Part shown: positions 43,631 to 53,234 of the stretch, piece by piece
Numbering within the stretch: position 1 is the first letter of the stretch
How the letters are laid out: the number at the start of each line of letters is the position of its first letter
Origin: Harmonia axyridis
Lineage: Eukaryota > Arthropoda > Insecta > Coleoptera > Coccinellidae
Direction of reading: 5' to 3'
Assembly: GCF_914767665.1 (NCBI RefSeq)
Contig: NC_059503.1
Location: forward strand, 61,770,352 to 61,834,351
DNA length: 64,000 nucleotides
Notes under the pieces: model-generated
Seen by the model: the letters and a program-made list of their open reading frames with translations, nothing else
What the model was told of the DNA's origin: nothing
The model's database searches: none
Position numbers and translations under genes: made by a program

Positions 43631-44330
43631 CAATAAAAATTTGAAAAACTTCAAAAAGCGTTTTCTATTGGCACAATAATATAACCAGGACATTTTACAC
43701 AAACAATTCATCACAATTTCATAACATGAAAAATATGAGTCTATTATTACTGATTCGCTGTTTAATACTTTTTTCAGCTTTTTACTAACTTTTATTTATT
43801 AAACATTTCTGCTACGTTGGTTAATACGTTTATATTTTTTCTTATTTTCATACTATATTCTTTATTCATAGCCACATATTCACCAGTAATTTTTATGAAT
43901 TTTCGTGTATAGTTTTTTAACTATTATTTGAAGACACTTCGAATTCAGAAGTAGGCCATCTCTGTCGTTCAATTTGCAGTTTTTCTTCAATAATCAATTT
44001 TGATATACTATATTTCGAAATCAAATCCATTTTGTGAATCAATAATTTATATTCAATATTCATCACTGAAACAAATTTACGGATATTTAGAATATGAAAC
44101 TGTTACAGGCTTCCTGAATAGAGAGGCCGGAAATGTTTTGAAGAAGCAAGTCTACATCCAAATAACGAACTAAAGAGACTAATTGACTACAACCCTGTTG
44201 AAGATGTTATTATGAGAAAGAAACTGTACGAAAGAGAAAAAAGTATTTTATTCAATATCCTCAAAATCCGAGGCGCATATCATAAAATTTGCGCAAACCG
44301 GAAACTTTGAAACTGCGAGATCATAGAAGT
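43631..44330. other. Intergenic, nothing recognised
   Basis: AT-rich sequence between the retrotransposon 5' side and an I-like relic. Confidence 0.35.
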
Positions 44331-44333
44331 ATC

Positions 44334-44367
44334 CGGATCTTAATAAGTATATTCTTATTAAGATCCG
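44334..44367. repeat. Perfect 14-bp inverted repeat
   Basis: Arms CGGATCTTAATAAG (44334-44347) and CTTATTAAGATCCG (44354-44367) flank a 6-nt loop. It lies at the 5' edge of a retroelement relic. Confidence 0.85.
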
Positions 44368-44369
44368 AA

Positions 44370-44720
44370 CCTCCTCACCTCCTCACCGAATTCCTCACAG
44401 GGCATTGTTGCCTCAGGAAGCACCTCACGAGAATGGATTTAGCAGAAAATGACGGGTGCAGATTCTGTGTGGAGAAGGAAGAAACATCGGATCACCTGGT
44501 GACGGAATGTCTCGCCATCACTTGCCAACGCAAAATCTGCTGAGTAGAGTGAGAAGTAGCCTCCTTGGAACCTTCCCAGATATTGGAGTTCATTATAACT
44601 TTGGAACTGAAAGGCGAGCTGTAGATCATGTAGATCATGATGGGGATACAAAAGACTAAATGGAAACAGGCCGATGAAATCCCCTTCAATTGAATCTGTA
44701 TCTTTAGCGCTTCTAGGCAC
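44370..44720 (+). pseudogene. Non-LTR retrotransposon C-terminal relic (I/RNase H type)
   Basis: Plus-strand translation gives LLTEFLTGHCCLRKHLTRMD then CRFCVEKEETSDHLVTEC. This parallels the LLTGHCRYKHHLYRMG / CRLC...HLICKC region of the I-like copy at 31.5 kb, the zinc-knuckle-like end of I-clade and related ORF2 proteins. It is diverged enough to be another family. No RNase H remains upstream. Confidence 0.5.
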
Positions 44721-44794
44721 ACCGAAAACGTTTATCGAGATTGAATAAATTGGAGCTAAATGTTATCAATTGAGAGGTAAGAGTGAGAGAAGTA

Positions 44795-45900
44795 TATAGA
44801 CGTACAACTTTGCTTCAACCGGTTTTTTTCGAAATTCAAGGCTTTAATGTAAAAAAACTGGTAACACATTTATGATTCAAAGTATTGTTCATCGCTGGCC
44901 ACTACTTTCTCCCATCTTTCGGGCAGGGTTCGAATCTTGCTTTGAAAAAACTGGTCATCCTTTGAAGCGATCCACGAATCCATCCAATTTTTTACTTCCT
45001 CATAAGTAAGTGCTGGTCAGCCAGGCCGTGTGTCATTGATCGAAACAAGTGATAGTCCAAGGGCTTATTCTGGAAAATACGGCGGGAGGGGTAGGACTTC
45101 CCATTACAACGTTTCCAAGTATATCTGCTTGACCACTTTTGCAATATGCGGTCGAGCATTGTCATGCTGTAAAATCACTTTATCATGTCTCTCGTTGTAT
45201 TGCGTCCGTTTGTCTTTCAATGCTCGGATCAAACGCATTAATTGCTTTCGATAACGATCGTTTGTGATTATTCCAGCCGGTTTTAACAACTCATAAAACA
45301 CAGAGCATGACCTTGGAACCATGAATATTCGGTTTAGTCGTTGAAGTGGAAGCATGGCAGGGATATCCCCCTGATTTTCTGCGCTTGAGATTATCGTAAT
45401 CAACCCATTTTTCGTCTCCAGTCAGAATGTGATGCAGAAATCCCTTCCTTCTTTGCCTTGGAAGCAGCTGTTCACAAGCAAACAAACGTCGTTCAACATC
45501 TCTCAGCTTCAACTCGTACAGCACCCAATTTGCTTGTTCCTGAATCATTCCCATGATTCTCAGGCATTTTGAAATGGCTGGTTGCGTCCCTCTCAATGAT
45601 CCTGACAATACTTGTTGCGCTTGACACGAGTCTTGATCAAGTAATGTCTCCAATTCTGCATCTTCGAAAACCTTTCCTCTTCCACCTCCATCCTGGTCTT
45701 CGACGTTAAAATCATCGTTCTTGAAGCATTGAAACCATTCTCGGTACGTTTATGAACTTATAGCGTTTGAGAGCATTCGATTAGCCTCAGCTTCAGATTT
45801 CTCCATACTAAAGCAGAAAATTAAAACCTCGTGCAACTGACGAGAATTTGGCTCGTAAGCTGACATGTTTAATCGAGAATAACTTTATGAAGCAGACACA
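44795..45900 (-). mobile_element. mariner (DD34D) transposon, inactivated
   Basis: The minus strand encodes a recognisable full-length mariner transposase. EPNSRQLHEVLIFCF (about 45860) and YREWFQCF (about 45750) are followed by FEDAELETLLDQDS. The first Asp is in LTGDEKWVDYDN (about 45415), then KPNIHGSKVMLCVL, the second Asp is in ILQHDNARPHIAK (about 45165) and the third is in PLDYHLFRSM (about 45060). The tail is SYEEVKNWIDSWIASKDDQF. Stops (near 45763, 45107 and 45069) and frameshifts disable it. One end may be the TA followed by GACGTACAACTTTGCTTCAA near 44800; the matching other end was not found. Confidence 0.8.
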
Positions 45901-46362
45901 AATCTACTAATATTTCGATGGCGTTATATTAACAAATACCTGAGCTTATTGTATGACATCTAGGATCTATTTATTTCGACCGCAACAGGCATATATGTAG
46001 GCTTGGTTAATCGATCGTCTAGAGGTATGATTCGATTACCTGGCCTTTCGTCTTTTTCTCCGTGACTTTGTTGGATTTGTAATAATTAAACTCTTTTCAA
46101 TTATTTACATTTATTTACAAAGCCACACTTATACAGTACAAACTCAGTATTGAGAAGATCCTAATTACGTCTTAATTACAAGTTTCTCACTACGGTACTG
46201 AATTTCGTCTTTAACTCGTTTGTTGATTACTCGAAACGTCTTCGTTTATCACGTCTTCGTCGTACTTCAAGTTTTCGGTCGTCTCGTCTCGAACTCGTCT
46301 TAATTTAGTCCGTGAACCGTCTTTTCGTCTTTCGTCTCAAGTTGACCGACCAAACTTGACTC
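45901..46362. other. Intergenic, nothing recognised
   Basis: AT-rich sequence grading into a TCGTCTT-rich segment that precedes the 27-bp minisatellite. Confidence 0.35.
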
Positions 46363-46470
46363 GTCTTCGGCTTAAGTTGAACTGTACCCGTCTTCGGCTC
46401 AATTTGAACTTTACCCGTCTTCGGCTTAATTTGAACTCCGCTCGTCTTCGACTTGATTTGAACTGACTCT
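46363..46470 (-). repeat. 27-bp minisatellite with open frame
   Basis: There are four units of GTCTTCGGCTTAAGTTGAAC plus a 7-base variable end (46363-46389, 46390-46416, 46417-46443, 46444-46470). On the minus strand they encode four imperfect nonapeptides of the form VQIKPKTG(x). They lie in an 80-codon open frame (46547-46305) with basic, Ser-rich surroundings. No family recognised. Confidence 0.7.
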
Positions 46471-47339
46471 GACGATTGGGACTTACTCTGTCTCGAATAT
46501 CGACCTCCCTTCTTTCGGCTTGACCACAACCTTAGGAAAAGTACCATTCCCTAGTTCAATAAGAATTTCGCCGTACCGCCCACAAAGATCTTCGCGGATT
46601 CCTGGAAATCGAATATTCTCGAAGGACAAGAACCTGATACACAGATGTGACACATCGGGTACGACCGTGTTGTCTTCGAACTTTCTCAAGCCCCCAATAA
46701 ATCCGGTTGACCATCGCAATTATTTACGGTTAACAATTACTGGATCCAACACATATTGCAGAACGGCGGAAGCAAAATTGTACACCCAATAAAAGAAGCA
46801 TTTGTAGAAGCAGTAGACTCTGTGTGGAATGGACAGAAATCGGATTCGAAGTCCTCACTGTCCGGCCCTGTCCGCGAACAGTAGCCGATGTAATTAGTTT
46901 AAGAGCAAGTATTCCGAGAACTGGAAACGACCGATTATAGCGAAACAATTCCCGTTATCTCCCGACGTGCGGACAACATCCGTCCGAATAACGAACTGGA
47001 CGATCGGAACACTCTCACCGGTCCCGGAGAGCGGCGATATCAAAAAGGTCGCTCACAATGCAATTAGCCGATGCATGAATAAATTCTAGTGCCGCCGTTC
47101 TCTTACCGACGACTCCGATATATGGACAATTTCGAAATTTTTACCCATTTTGCCGCGAACGCCCCATCAAGCGACGGCGTAGGTGGCTGCAGTATTGCTC
47201 TTCAGATAATGCTCGCAGAGGTCAAGATGAGGACCACCGTGGTACGAAAGATAGAGGTAATCTCTTGGCATCCAGGTGAATTCGAGAGAATGGACTAGTT
47301 TTAATTTTTTTGTTAATGATTAATTCTAAAAATTTAAGT
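46471..47339. other. Moderately GC-rich intergenic stretch
   Basis: The stretch is CpG-containing, notably 46930-47120 (TCCCGACGTGCGG, GGTCCCGGAGAGCGGCG). Two open minus-strand frames overlap around 46500-46720 but show no family resemblance. It may be a GC island or part of an unknown element together with the minisatellite. Confidence 0.3.
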
Positions 47340-48110
47340 AAAATGAAACAAAAATGTGGAAGAATCATTGAAATATCTCTAGAAATGAAAAAGTTATGGG
47401 ACTTTGAAGTTGCGCTTGGAAGAATAATTTCATAGTACGTGTAAGTGGCGTGACGTCACACACTAGACGACTGGTATTCGCAGAGTTCTTACGAATTCAT
47501 TGGTGTACAATCACTTGTGCCGTTCGTGTCGTGTTTTGTTCGTTACACGATGGCTGAAATAACTTACTTTATACATACATATAAATTACTCACATAAATA
47601 TGTTTTGCCATTGATAGACTTCAACAACCAGTACTCAACTACAAACTGTATATGAAACGTTTTTTAGATAAATCATCGTTATAAGTTGAACCATGATGAA
47701 GCAAACTCAAAAGATACTTACTTGAAAAGTTTAACTCCTTTTATTTCAGCACTGACATAGGATGGATTTGAAGAAAAAAGTTCCATCACTGCGAATATAT
47801 CTATTTTAGGCAAATTGTCACTTTGTCCTTTCACGAAGCCTTCTTCCATTATGGTGACATAAAAACAAAACTCGAGTTAAAACTACACTGTACAACTACA
47901 AACGGCGCGAGAGCCTTGGCGCGGCTAAGTATTTAAACGTAATTTATGGTGTAGCGATCACAGGCAAGTGCTGTGACGTCACAGACCAAAGACGTTCCGC
48001 GCTAAAATACGTAAATTTGAATAATCTATTTCTCAGTCACTTATTGATGGATTTTCAAAATTTTTTCACTGATTTATCAGTTTTGCTCTATATTTTAATT
48101 CTATCGTGTC
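47340..48110 (-). mobile_element. Possible DNA element with TGACGTCA subterminal motifs
   Basis: A segment with roughly matching ends in inverted orientation (left: long A-rich stretch, then GGCGTGACGTCACAC near 47446; right: GCTGTGACGTCACAG near 47974, then CGCGCTAAAATACG and a long AT-rich stretch). The single coding exon at 47722-47849 lies between. The ends are imperfect and no target duplication was identified. I suggest a deletion derivative of a larger element. Confidence 0.35.
47722..47849 (-). CDS. Orphan first exon, YqaJ-element-like N-terminus
   Basis: On the minus strand an ATG (47849-47847) begins MEEGFVKGQSDNLPKIDIFA, then VMELFSSNPSYVSAEIKGVK and LF, running straight into a canonical donor GTAAGT (47721-47716). 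The pattern K(I/L)P..D....(Y/F)F..NP.(Y/F).SAE(I/L)(R/K).VK resembles, from memory, the N-terminus of insect transposon-borne proteins with SWIM zinc finger and YqaJ/lambda-type exonuclease domains. The downstream exons are not found nearby. This would be a stranded exon of a deleted copy. The family assignment is tentative; the exon structure itself is clear. Confidence 0.4.
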
Positions 48111-48864
48111 AAATATAGTATTATCAACATCACTAAACTATTCCATTATCGAATTAAGCTGTATATACAAATAGCTGAGAACGAGATTAATGAGCTAACC
48201 ATATCAACGGCAGTCATACCATAACGTTACATTTCAATCGCCCAAATTGGGAGAGTCAAATCATATTCCTGATGCTTTTGTCTTGTAACGGGTGTTCTTT
48301 CAGCTGCTTGAAAAGTTTCGTTGGTTGTTGCCCATTTGTTTGAAAGTTGACAATGCCAAACTGTTGTGTTGACATTTCGTTTCACGCCAATTACATTCAA
48401 CATAATCGTAATTTGGGGTATCGCGTTTTCGTGAGGATTATTAAAACACTGATGGACGACAGACGAGAACTTTGTTGTGGTGCAGCACTTGGAAACATGC
48501 TTGAACACTCTACTAACTCAACTGGTCAGAACACCGTAACTTACTCCACTGAACACTCCTTTTCCCAATTATATACCTGGGTTACAAACATAAAATCATA
48601 TTGTATGTACACCGTGAATTTCTTTTTCCTTTTCTTATTCTCTAAGTTGTATGCCTGCGCAATGGTATCATGGTACTTGCACACTAATAAGGGTTGGTTA
48701 AAGATATTCTCTATTGTATCTTTCTGAAAATCTTATTAATGAGAAAGTTGTATGCCCAAGTACCACGAAAGACCATTGTTATAATAATGCTGGTACATGT
48801 ATTTTAAGTATTGTGATGACCAATTCGGCTAGACACAGACATTATGTCTAATTGGTTTTTGTCG
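48111..48864. other. Intergenic, nothing recognised
   Basis: Contains overlapping open frames on both strands (48227-48727) without recognisable domains. Confidence 0.35.
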
Positions 48865-49065
48865 CCACTGCAAGCAATTCGTGCAATTATTGATCATTTT
48901 CGTACTAATTTTAGTTTTTTTGATTATAAAAAAGACAAATAAATGTGCGTATCGAAGAGAATATTTCTGCTGTAGAGTGAAATGTTGAAGAAGATGCCGA
49001 AAGGTCGATACATCGCCGTTCTCAGCTTGTTGGCCTTTGTCCTCCGACTACGGAAAATTTCACGG
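48865..49065. repeat. Interspersed repeat, second copy of the 5946-6180 family
   Basis: Related to 5946-6180 over two blocks (around 48878 and 48997-49045). It contains TTGAAGAAGATGCCGAAAGG (about 48985-49004), reminiscent of the end motifs of Penelope-like elements. It directly adjoins the RTE fragment. Confidence 0.45.
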
Positions 49066-49069
49066 CTTA

Positions 49070-49485
49070 TTTCTTCTTCCTTTACCTAGGTGATTCCTTT
49101 TTTTTTGATCTTCGCATCTATCCAGGTAAACCAACTTTATCCCCATCTTTTTGTTGGGCGTCCAGGTTTTTTTTCCATTGGGTCGTTCATGTTTGCTGAT
49201 ATATGGAATTCTATTTGACGCCATCGTATCAATATGGTCACTCCATTCCCTCCTTCTTTGCCTACTTCACTTGACAACTTCCTGTATACCTAACGTTTTT
49301 CTTAGTGACTTGCTGGTCTGTCTATCTTTCAATGTTACCACCGAAATTTTCCTCAAGATCTTCATTTCTACCGTTCTAAGCTTCTGTTTGGTTCTCTCTG
49401 TTTCCACACAGGTTTCTATGGCGTAGGTCATAATTGGGCATACCATTGCTTTATAAATTCTCACCTTACTTTCTTGTAAAGTAAT
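49070..49485 (-). pseudogene. RTE-clade reverse transcriptase C-terminal fragment
   Basis: The minus strand reads KVRIYKAMVCPIMTYAIETC, KLRTVEMKILRKISVVTLKD then SLRKTLGIQEVVK. A Trp-to-stop change follows (TGA near 49273), then RQRRREWSDHIDTMASNRI and a Pro/Lys-rich end. This is the typical end of RTE/BovB-like ORF2. It is 5'-truncated and stopped, and inactive. Confidence 0.7.
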
Positions 49486-49559
49486 GGAAAGGTTTAATAA
49501 ATAAATAAAAACACTTGACTATACGTTCACAAATTTAATAAAATATTATATTACGTTGA

Positions 49560-49600
49560 CATGCATGTTTCGGGTTTTACCCCATTCTCAAAACTAAACA
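49560..49600 (-). ncRNA. Degenerate hammerhead-like fold in Penelope 3' region
   Basis: On the minus strand TTGAGAA (core-like, two changes from CUGANGA) is followed by a short GGGT/ACCC stem, GAAA (49571-49568), the palindrome CATGCATG, TC as a U-H site, and AAC, which pairs with GTT before the core. Known Penelope-like elements carry hammerhead motifs at this position. This copy departs from the consensus. Confidence 0.3.
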
Positions 49601-49619
49601 GAATAATAAACGGTACAAA

Positions 49620-51329
49620 TTATACATCAAACAAAACAGATGTTAACACCGGAGATAAGCGGAACTCCAGCTGATCGTTCACAATTGGCAATTTTTGTTT
49701 ATGTGCTGAAGATATTTCTAAACATTCTAAAAGATCTAATCGCTTACTTTTCTCTCCTTCGTGTAAAATTTTGGTTTTATTGAAATCTATAAAATGGTTA
49801 CAAGAGATACAATGAGTTGAAAACCCCGTTGTGGATTTATTTTGTAAAATAGATTTTTTATGTTCTTCAACCCTAACTTTGAGAGAACGACCGGTTTGAC
49901 CAACATAAAAAGCAGGACATTCGTCACAGAACAACTTATATACACCACTTTTTTCTGAATCACTTAACTTATCCCTACCATCAGAAAACATTGATCTCAA
50001 ATTTTTCTTGTTTGTACACACAATATCAACTCTGTTTTTTCTTAATCTATTACAAACTATGTCGCTAATCTGTGGAATATAATTAATATATACAAATCTC
50101 TTCATTTGATCTTTAGGTTGAGGTGGATAGATACAAGTTAAAAGTTTTTCACGTTGTTTTTTCAATATTAATTTATCTATTATGTCAGGAGAGTAGCCGT
50201 TGTTCTTTGTTAATAACTTTAACATCTCAACTTCTTTTTTGAAGTTATTCTCCGATAGAGGAGTGGAAATAAGTCTGTGCACAAGGGAATGAAACGCAGA
50301 CATTTTAATTCTATAAGGGTGTGAACTACTATTATGAATGAGAACATCGGAAAAAGTTGGTTTTCTGTAAATATCAAAATCAAGATGGTCATTTACGATT
50401 TTTATCTGAATATCCAGGAAGTTGAGTGATTTATCCACATTTTCCAATTCCAAAGTGAACTGAACACCGTCATAAAATGAGTTAATAAGCTTTAGAAATG
50501 ATTCGAGTTCTGAATCCGAGCCAGTCCAAATACAAAATACGTCATCAACATATCGCTTCCAGTACAGTACATATACAGTCAGATTATTATTCATTATGGA
50601 AAATATTTTCTTTTCCAAATGTGTCATAAAAATTTCACTGAAAAGGGGGGATGAAGGAGAACCCATTGGTAGACCATCTAGTTGTTGATAAAATTTCCCA
50701 TTGAACTTAAAATAGCTCTGTTCAAGACATATTTGTAGTATTTTCATTGTTTCTTCAATTATTTCCGTACTGAGTGAAATATTGTCATGGAGTTGTTCAC
50801 TGACTAAATTTTTGATTTCTGCAGTCGGTATGGATGGAAATAAATTCACTACATCGAATGAAATCAACCTGGCATTTGAGGGAATTTTGAGGATCTTTAA
50901 TTCGTTTGTTAATTGAACTGTATTTTTGATAGAATAAATAGGATTATGTTGTATCATACCTGGTAACATCGAATTCAAGAATTTACAGAGCTTCAAAGAT
51001 GGTGCATGAGTATATGAAACAATGGGTCTCATCGGACAATTTTCCTTATGTATTTTAGGAAGAGCATATAATAAGGGTATTCTGGGGTTCATTATGGTCA
51101 GAGGGAAACTCACTTGAGATAACAAGTTAGGGCAGCTCTTAATTGTCTTCTTCACCGCAGTTTGGAATTTTGATGTAGGGTCAAACTTCAATTCTAAGAA
51201 ATTATTAGAATTCAATAAACTTTCAGTTTTTATCAAATAATCATTTCTGTTCAAAAATGTGACTGTATTGCCTTTGTCAGCTTTTGTTATGATCAGGTCA
51301 TTTTCTGAGGCTTTATTTGTGATACCATT
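49620..51329 (-). CDS. Penelope-like reverse transcriptase with GIY-YIG endonuclease
   Basis: The frame is open for 569 codons. No ATG is present at its N-terminal side; the frame reaches back to a TAG at 51332. The N-terminal DKG motif typical of Penelope proteins appears in LIITKADKGNTVTFLNRNDY. The reverse transcriptase has RPIVSYTHAPS, LISFDVVNLFPSIP, DGLPMGSPSSPLFSEIFM and the catalytic YVDDVF. After a linker the C-terminal GIY-YIG nuclease has GVYKLFCDECPAFYVGQTGR and SLKVRVEEHKKS, ending at a stop at 49620. This pairing (telomerase-like RT plus GIY-YIG) defines canonical Penelope-like elements. Coding is intact except for the missing extreme N-terminus, so it is a recent copy. Confidence 0.93.
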   Translation of the reverse strand, partial: NGITNKASENDLIITKADKGNTVTFLNRNDYLIKTESLLNSNNFLELKFDPTSKFQTAVKKTIKSCPNLLSQVSFPLTIMNPRIPLLYALPKIHKENCPMRPIVSYTHAPSLKLCKFLNSMLPGMIQHNPIYSIKNTVQLTNELKILKIPSNARLISFDVVNLFPSIPTAEIKNLVSEQLHDNISLSTEIIEETMKILQICLEQSYFKFNGKFYQQLDGLPMGSPSSPLFSEIFMTHLEKKIFSIMNNNLTVYVLYWKRYVDDVFCIWTGSDSELESFLKLINSFYDGVQFTLELENVDKSLNFLDIQIKIVNDHLDFDIYRKPTFSDVLIHNSSSHPYRIKMSAFHSLVHRLISTPLSENNFKKEVEMLKLLTKNNGYSPDIIDKLILKKQREKLLTCIYPPQPKDQMKRFVYINYIPQISDIVCNRLRKNRVDIVCTNKKNLRSMFSDGRDKLSDSEKSGVYKLFCDECPAFYVGQTGRSLKVRVEEHKKSILQNKSTTGFSTHCISCNHFIDFNKTKILHEGEKSKRLDLLECLEISSAHKQKLPIVNDQLEFRLSPVLTSVLFDV

Positions 51330-51330
51330 C

Positions 51331-51900
51331 TAACTTTTGCAATTAATCGTAAAATTATCCCTAAGCAGCAACATGGGTTCTTACCTGGATCTATCCTCAC
51401 CAACCTTTTGCCTTGTATCGACGATTGGACCAAAGCTTGGGACTCTGATATTCGTCTACTTCACCAAGGCATTTGATCGTGTGCCCCATCGCATCGCCAT
51501 CTCATAGCTAAGCTCGAGCATTTGGGTATACGGGGGGCTTGTCTATCGTGGATTGAATCTCTCCTGAGCAACCGGACGTCCCGTGTCAGAGTTGGGGAAA
51601 GCACATCTTCTGACTTCCAGGTCACCAGCGGTATTCCACAAGGTACAGTGCTGGGCCCCATTATTTTCCTTTTAATCACGTCGGATACTCCACCCTCTCT
51701 TCAATCAAGATATTATTTGCCGATGATACGAAGCTGTACAACTATCCTCTCACATGTGCTGTGTACTCCATGTGGGCAAAAAAATCATAAAATCGAATAC
51801 TTCATCGACAATACCTTGGTATGGAGTTTTGAGGAGCACTGTGATTTGGGATTGATATCCGATCTTTCCTGGTCCAGCCATATAACATCTAGATAATAGA
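51331..51900 (+). pseudogene. Non-LTR reverse transcriptase fragment, CR1/L2-like
   Basis: The plus strand reads FAINRKIIPKQQHGFLPGS and IDDWTKAWDS. After frameshifts come FTKAFDRVPHR, LIAKLEHLGIRGACLSWIES, LLSNRTSRVRVGESTSSDFQ, VTSGIPQGTVLGPIIFLL and, in another frame, ILFADDTKLYN. This covers RT fingers to palm, with at least three frameshifts or stops. It adjoins the 5' edge of the Penelope-like element, suggesting that element landed in it. Confidence 0.75.
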
Positions 51901-53234
51901 GATAATAGAGCCAAGCAACTATGCTACTCATTATATCGTTCATGGTTGCAGCTTACAGACGTGAAAGCTTCTGTATTTATCTTATGAATTAAATTCGCTA
52001 AATGTTTCTGGATTGGGTTGTAAGTGGTCCTCTATGAATATCAGACAGTGAAAAATAAGGAAGCATTGTACCACACCCATTGGAGTTTCTTCATTCACAA
52101 ATTTCAGTTGTACTGTACCATCCTCAATTTAGTTACGTTAAGATGTGAACTATAAGAGTTTCATCAGAAATATTGCCTCTAATTCGAATATGTTCATTGG
52201 TGATTTGAAGAGCAAGAGCCTGAGCTCGAATTCATTCTCAGCTTATTCCTCATGTTTCATCAGATTCAAAAGGATTTTACTGCAAATAGATTAATCGAAT
52301 AGAGAAAGTCAGAACCTGGACATTCGAGATCATATTAAAACTGAACGGAGTATAATCCAGGAGACAGGAAAATATACGAGTACATAACAGTGGATTGCAA
52401 TGAATCAGACTCCTTCGCCTCATCCGCCATCTGCACTATCAATTATGAGAAAATCTCCACTCGATACGCAAATTATCGTTTCTCACATTTGAATGTACAA
52501 TGGATTTGCTTTCACAATATCCTCATTAGCTTCAGAGGTTACTATCCCAACTCTGATCAACATAACATATTTGTTACAAAATTATTTCTCCGCGTAATAT
52601 ATTGAGAATGTAAGAATATCGTACGCGAACTGAACGTAATCTTATTCACGTTTCTCCAATTTAAAATTATAACTATAAGTCGAGTTACTCTCCAGTCTGT
52701 GTTTTACGATCTTCTCCCGTAGAATTATATGATATTATAATATTAATTATACAGGATGAGCGAGATAGGTAAATGGAACTATAATACATATAATACATTT
52801 TTTGCAAACATATGTTCTAACTATCTTCAATTTCGCGGCACAAGGTGTTGAAGTTTTGAAAGTATTCGGGATAATTTTAGACAGTGTTTATAGTATATTT
52901 TTTCAAACAATTGTTGTCGTTTTGGACAATAACATTAATTTGATTTCCAATTCAATGTCCTTAAGCCTCAAGAAGTGCTGAGTATAAAAGTGGCTAGCTC
53001 CTGCTGGCTTGCGTTCATAGGATACATTGTGACTGCAAAAAAATTGACATTATGTTGACAAAACGAAACATACAAACCCCAGTGTAAAAACACGAACGGC
53101 ATTTGCGATTGAATTGAATAGGTCAGCCGGCATTCAAACTTCGATCAACGGACATAATTTTTTGTTGTCGGAAACAAAAATTCTCTTGAACATTTTGGAT
53201 TACCCAAGGATAAATATGTAGATATGGAAATATA
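51901..53234. other. Intergenic, nothing recognised
   Basis: AT-rich. A repeat-terminus-like TATACAGGATGAGCGAGATA is near 52750. Nothing else recognised. Confidence 0.35.

Larger units (their letters stand above)
49490..51330 (-). mobile_element. Penelope-like retroelement, nearly complete
   Basis: This minus-strand element has one open frame (51329-49620) and a 3' region with the characteristic GGGT...ACCCGAAACATGCATG end signature (49583-49561). Its end near 49490 has short AATA repeats. The 5' side stops abruptly at 51330 where an unrelated plus-strand reverse transcriptase fragment begins, so it is 5'-truncated or inserted there. Confidence 0.85.
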
